A stretch of 7,881 nucleotides of DNA from an uncultured Clostridia bacterium (GTDB lineage Bacteria; Bacillota; Clostridia; Christensenellales; Borkfalkiaceae). Below, piece after piece: positions 4,926-7,881 of this stretch (its first letter is position 1; every line of letters starts with the position of its first letter). The notes below the pieces were generated by a model. That model saw only the letters and a list, made by a program, of their open reading frames with translations, had not been told where the DNA came from and ran no database searches. The DNA is taken from contig CAKQKN010000152.1 of assembly GCA_934249215.1 (NCBI GenBank), positions 1 to 7,881 of the forward strand. Reading direction: 5' to 3'. Both the position numbers and the translations under genes were made by a program.

Positions 4926-6209
4926 ATGACCGACGGTTATGAAAACGAAAGAAAAACTTTGAACACCGATGATATCGGATACACCGATGCAAAAATCGAC
5001 GGCGCTTACGCTTGCGACGAAAGCAGTATACCCGAATGCGGTGCGGAATGCGGAGATAAAGCGGCGGGTTCGGACTCGGGCGTGTCCGATTTTAAAACCG
5101 CACACGACAGAATTTGCTCGGATTTCGAAAGCAAGGAAGGACTTGAATCGTCCGAAGCCAAAGAGTTTGGAAGCGAAGAACTGTCCGACGGAGCGGAAAT
5201 ATCCGACGGGGAATCGTCAGTCGATCCCGAGTCGCCTGTCGATGCTGCGCCCGAATCGGCGGAAGTCGAATCGCATGCCGAAATCGGCGCCGATTTTGAA
5301 CCTTTGACCGAAGAAAGCAAAGAATCGACTGATTCGGTTGCCGACGAAATAACCGAAATATTCGAAAGCGACTCTATCGACGCGGCGAGCGGATCATCCG
5401 AAAAAACGCTCGATGCGGGCGGTTCAACATCCGAAACGTCCGACGGAGAGATAAAAACTTCGGAAGCCGAGAAAACGGCCGAACACGCGGAAGCGACGGA
5501 CTCCGATCGTTCGACGGATGAAAAACTCGAAGAGCAATTCAAGCAGGTTATGTTTTCGAATCTCGTTTCGAAAATCGACTATGACTGCACTTTGCCCACG
5601 ATAACTTCTGCGGAGATTGCCGACGAGGCGGGTAAAGCGGTCGAGTTCGGGTTCGGAAGCGTATGCATTCTCGCAAGTCGGATGAAAACGTACAAAAAAC
5701 AATCGAAAACCCAAAGATTTTGCGCCGGGTTAGCGTATCCGTCGGGCGAAATGACCGAAAAATCAAAGATTTGCGAAATAAAGGAAGCGACGTTCGGCGG
5801 CGCTGCGGAAATCGACGTGTTTTTCAGAATATCCGCGCTTAAAGACGAAAAACGCCGTCTTATCGTCCGTTCTCTCGTCAAATACGGCAAGGTGATAGGC
5901 AGAAAGCGCATATATAAACTTTCGATCGACAGCACGATGGTTTCAAAAGAGGAAGCCCAGTTTATCGTTCAGGCGGCAGCCGAGGCGAAAGTCGATTATC
6001 TCGTGGTCAGAAACTGTGATTTTGCCGACACCAGGACGCAACTTTTCTATGCAAAGCTTTGTGCGGGGAAATGCAAACTCGAGTTTGCTCACAACGTCAG
6101 CGACCTCTCGTCGATGACGAAACTTACAGATATCGGCACGGAACGTTTCTTGCTCGCGAACGCGACGGAAGTCGCAACTCGTCTGCGCGAAGAACTTAAC
6201 GACAAATAA
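4926..6209 (+). CDS. Acidic disordered region fused to a DeoC-like domain lacking catalytic lysines
   Basis: In this 427-residue protein, residues 1 to about 200 are dominated by Asp, Glu, Ser, Ala and Gly, have no membrane helix or signal peptide, and are probably disordered. Residues about 205-424 follow the order of deoxyribose-phosphate aldolase, a TIM barrel: KIDYDCTLPTIT (216-227) for the usual IDHTLLKPDAT, FGFGSVCI (241-248), GLAYPSGEMTEKSKICEIKEA (268-288), AAEIDVFFRISALK (293-306), YKLSIDSTMVSKEEA (330-344) and VDYLVVRNCDF (356-366). The catalytic aspartate is kept (D297). The Schiff-base lysine (E. coli K167) aligns with V360, the second lysine (K201) with E386, and the phosphate-binding GG with H389-N390. 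It should not be an active aldolase. GGAGGA (4915-4920) sits five bases before ATG. It appears to be a separate transcription unit. The fold is inferred by eye; the function is unknown. Confidence 0.85.
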   Translation: MTDGYENERKTLNTDDIGYTDAKIDGAYACDESSIPECGAECGDKAAGSDSGVSDFKTAHDRICSDFESKEGLESSEAKEFGSEELSDGAEISDGESSVDPESPVDAAPESAEVESHAEIGADFEPLTEESKESTDSVADEITEIFESDSIDAASGSSEKTLDAGGSTSETSDGEIKTSEAEKTAEHAEATDSDRSTDEKLEEQFKQVMFSNLVSKIDYDCTLPTITSAEIADEAGKAVEFGFGSVCILASRMKTYKKQSKTQRFCAGLAYPSGEMTEKSKICEIKEATFGGAAEIDVFFRISALKDEKRRLIVRSLVKYGKVIGRKRIYKLSIDSTMVSKEEAQFIVQAAAEAKVDYLVVRNCDFADTRTQLFYAKLCAGKCKLEFAHNVSDLSSMTKLTDIGTERFLLANATEVATRLREELNDK

Positions 6210-6266
6210 AACTCAATAGGGATTCCGTTCTGGCGATTTCTAATTTCAAATCCGAGCGATAAATTC

Positions 6267-6293
6267 AAATGCGGCGTCTTCGTCGCATTTTTT
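6267..6293 (+). terminator. Intrinsic terminator after the acidic DeoC-like gene
   Basis: AAATGCGGCG (6267-6276) pairs with CGTCGCATTT (6281-6290) around a TCTT loop, with a single G-U pair. The stem runs into a T-tract ending at 6293. It lies 58 bases after the stop codon, before the next promoter, and isolates the gene from the ABC operon. It is the clearest terminator in the window. Confidence 0.85.
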
Positions 6294-6346
6294 CGTTACG
6301 TTTTACTGCTTTTGCGGGCTTTTTGGAAAATGAATTGCTTTTTTGC

Positions 6347-6375
6347 TTGACATTGTTTTTTTAAAGTGGTATAAA
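6347..6375 (+). promoter_or_regulatory. Consensus sigma-A promoter of the ABC transporter operon
   Basis: TTGACA (6347-6352) is a perfect -35 box, followed by a 17-base spacer and TATAAA (6370-6375), one mismatch from the -10 consensus. Transcription would start near 6382, giving a leader of about 100 bases. The leader begins with two TATAAAAC words 14 bases apart (6386 and 6400) and contains loosely complementary ends CGTTTT (6411-6416) and AAAACG (6457-6462). I recognise no riboswitch in it. Confidence 0.8.
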
Positions 6376-6486
6376 TCATAAGCTGTATAAAACAAGTGTT
6401 ATAAAACGGTCGTTTTTAATCTTTCGCTTCGTCTGAAAAAATGAAAGAACGAGATGAAAACGAAAAAAGAGTAAGGAGAAAATCAA

Positions 6487-7203
6487 ATGCTTGAAATCAG
6501 AAATCTGACGAAAAGATATAAGGGCGGGAAACTCGCGGTCGACAATCTTTCGCTCACGGTCGAGTCCGGTGATATTTTTGCGTTCATCGGGCATAACGGC
6601 GCGGGAAAATCCACGACGATAAAGTCTGTCGTCGGAATACTCGAGTTCGATTCGGGCGACGTGCTTATCGACGGTTGCTCGATCAAAACCCAACCGCTCG
6701 AATGCAAAAAGAAACTTGCTTACATACCGGATAACCCCGACATATACGAGCATATGACGGGCATACAATATCTGAACTTTGTTGCCGACGTGTTCGGCGT
6801 GGACTCGGCGGTGCGGACGGCGAAAATCGACGACTACGCCACTCGATTCGAAATCAAAAACAATCTCGGCGACATGATCGGTTCATACTCGCACGGAATG
6901 AAACAAAAACTCGTGCTGATTTCCGCGTTTTTACATTCGCCGAAACTTCTCGTAATGGACGAACCGTTCGTCGGGCTCGATCCGAAAGCGGGATTCGAAG
7001 TTAAACAAATAATGCGCGAAATGTGTAGTGATGGCACGGCGATTTTCTTTTCGACGCACGTTCTCGAGGTTGCGGAAAAACTTTGTAACAAGGTCGCGAT
7101 AATAAAAGACGGCAAGCTCGTAGTTTGCGGCGATATCGAATCGATAGTTGCGGGCGGCTCCCTCGAAAGCGTATTCCTGAACAGCGAAGAGGTGCAATCT
7201 TGA
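6487..7203 (+). CDS. ABC transporter ATP-binding protein, ABC-2 exporter type
   Basis: This complete 238-residue nucleotide-binding subunit should energise the permease encoded directly after it. Motifs in order are Walker A GHNGAGKS (35-42), the Q-loop region YIPDNPDIYEHMTG (79-92), the signature SYSHGMKQ (133-140), Walker B LLVMDEP (154-160) with catalytic E159, the D-loop GLD (163-165) and the switch histidine H191 in FFSTHVLE. The Q-loop glutamine position holds N83; Asn there is seen in related ABC-2 ATPases and does not suggest inactivation. The short length and YSHGMKQKL wording fit drug, peptide or lantibiotic-type exporters, but the substrate cannot be read from the sequence. TAAGGAGAA (6472-6480) lies six bases before ATG. 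Its TGA overlaps the start codon of the next gene. Confidence 0.95.
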   Translation: MLEIRNLTKRYKGGKLAVDNLSLTVESGDIFAFIGHNGAGKSTTIKSVVGILEFDSGDVLIDGCSIKTQPLECKKKLAYIPDNPDIYEHMTGIQYLNFVADVFGVDSAVRTAKIDDYATRFEIKNNLGDMIGSYSHGMKQKLVLISAFLHSPKLLVMDEPFVGLDPKAGFEVKQIMREMCSDGTAIFFSTHVLEVAEKLCNKVAIIKDGKLVVCGDIESIVAGGSLESVFLNSEEVQS

Positions 7204-7881
7204 AGATTTTTCTGACCCTTTTAAAAGTTGATCTGATGCGCCTTTTCGGGCTGAACAAGGCGATTCGTTCGGGAAAGGGCGGACGGAGAATTCTGATGCT
7301 TGCCGCCGTCGCGGTTCTGATCGGGCTTCTCGTCGTCGTTGAATCCGCGGCGATGACTGCCGTGATTGCCTCGTTTTTCGAGCAAGGCTCGCGCTATAAA
7401 GCATTGTCTTTGTCGCTTTGCGTATATTTTATCGTCATGCTTTTTCTCACGATAGGCACTTCGCGCGTGCTTTTCGGCTGTTCGGATTACGATTTGCTGA
7501 TGTCGCTCCCTGTTAAGCCCTCGGCTGTCGTGCTTTCGAAAATCGCATACGTATACATAGTGGACTTTTTGTTCGCCGTCGCGTTTCTGATCCCCGCCGC
7601 CGTCATATGCGGTATTGCCGACGCTCGCTTGATTCCGTATTGCGTTTGCGCCGTGCCCGCGTGTTTGGTTCTTCCGATTTTGCCGATGTCGGTCGGTATC
7701 GGTATAGGAACGCTTGTGTCCTACGTTATGACGAAGATAAAAAACAAAACGGTGTCCGGCATAATCGCGTCGGTCGTGTTCATCGCGCTGTATCTTCTTT
7801 TCGTGTTCGGAACGCAAACTTCCGACGATAACGAGATTGCCGCGTTTTTCGCCTCGTCTGCGTTCGCGCCCGTCTGGTTCG
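7200..7881 (+). CDS. ABC transporter permease, 5' part only, TTG start
   Basis: The frame is open from TTG at 7200 to the window end, giving 227 residues without a stop. The TTG overlaps the TGA of the ATPase gene (TTGA), and GAGGTG (7189-7194) lies five bases upstream, so the two genes are almost certainly translationally coupled. The protein starts MKIFLTLLKVDLMRLFGLNKAIRS and has predicted membrane helices at about 31-48, 70-90, 113-140, 144-174 and 186-205. The segment SDYDLLMSLPVKPSAVVLSKI (95-115) resembles a conserved cytoplasmic loop of large Firmicutes ABC-2-type permeases. Such proteins usually run to 500 or more residues, so most of the C-terminal half is probably outside the window. 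No ATG lies near the start; ATG at codon 13 has no SD sequence. Confidence 0.88.
   Translation, partial: MKIFLTLLKVDLMRLFGLNKAIRSGKGGRRILMLAAVAVLIGLLVVVESAAMTAVIASFFEQGSRYKALSLSLCVYFIVMLFLTIGTSRVLFGCSDYDLLMSLPVKPSAVVLSKIAYVYIVDFLFAVAFLIPAAVICGIADARLIPYCVCAVPACLVLPILPMSVGIGIGTLVSYVMTKIKNKTVSGIIASVVFIALYLLFVFGTQTSDDNEIAAFFASSAFAPVWF

Noticed and set aside
5006..5542. Minus-strand Ser-rich open frame of 178 codons opposite the acidic region
   Set aside because: Its Ser and Asp richness is the reverse complement of repetitive GAA, GAC and TCG codons in the acidic protein. The plus frame has the SD sequence and the continuous downstream domain.
6441..6494. Short upstream frame (17 codons) overlapping the ABC ATPase start
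   Set aside because: Its ATG has no SD sequence and its basic, low-complexity product is what purine-rich leader DNA would give.
6587..6612. Defective ABC ATPase because the Q-loop glutamine is Asn
   Set aside because: Walker A, signature, Walker B and the switch histidine are intact, and Asn in this loop occurs in related ABC-2 ATPases.
7221..7817. Minus-strand basic, His-rich open frame of 198 codons
   Set aside because: It is the antisense shadow of the TTG-initiated permease frame, which has hydrophobic helices, an SD sequence and coupling to the ATPase gene.
1..7881. CRISPR array, tRNA, rRNA, insertion sequence or phage genes
   Set aside because: I saw no regularly spaced repeats, cloverleaf, rRNA segment, transposase motif or phage protein pattern. 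Base composition and codon use look even across the window.

Overview
The window looks like a chromosomal segment of an uncultured Firmicutes bacterium, probably a clostridial lineage. The evidence is the gene order obgE, yhbY, nadD, yqeK, rsfS (the ribosome-assembly and NAD cluster typical of Bacilli and Clostridia), AAGGAG-type ribosome binding sites, and sigma-A promoters in AT-rich gaps. Coding regions strongly favour CpG-containing codons (TCG, GCG, CGT, GAC). The lineage below class level is a guess. I see no insertion sequence, phage gene, tRNA, rRNA or CRISPR array.

Positions 1-4292 hold the conserved core. obgE (100-1365) follows a short leader with four alternating complementary arms. 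yhbY (1504-1797) has its own likely promoter and a hairpin touching its Shine-Dalgarno (SD) sequence. A fused nadD-yqeK gene (2733-3845) and rsfS (3936-4292) complete the core. The order is broken by an opposite-strand gene (1850-2671) encoding an unrecognised protein with four predicted membrane helices, whose soluble middle may be a degenerate nuclease-like fold. ObgE, YhbY and RsfS all act on the large ribosomal subunit, NadD makes the NAD precursor, and YqeK-type HD domains cleave Ap4A, so the core links ribosome maturation with nucleotide metabolism.

Positions 4293-4925 carry a small minus-strand single-helix membrane protein (4356-4610) and a divergent promoter region. Positions 4926-6209 encode the most unusual protein of the window: about 200 acidic, probably disordered residues followed by a domain that reads like deoxyribose-phosphate aldolase (DeoC) but lacks both catalytic lysines and the phosphate-binding glycines. 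It appears to be a separate transcription unit, with its own promoter (4790-4818) and a strong intrinsic terminator (6267-6293).

Positions 6347-7881 start a new operon with a consensus sigma-A promoter, an ABC ATPase (6487-7203) and a translationally coupled permease that begins with TTG and runs off the window. This is probably an ABC-2-type exporter of unknown substrate.

The best candidates for something undescribed are the acidic pseudo-DeoC protein, the alternating-arm leader before obgE, and the membrane protein inserted in the yhbY-nadD junction. All functional statements come from reading the sequence. No database or folding calculation was run.
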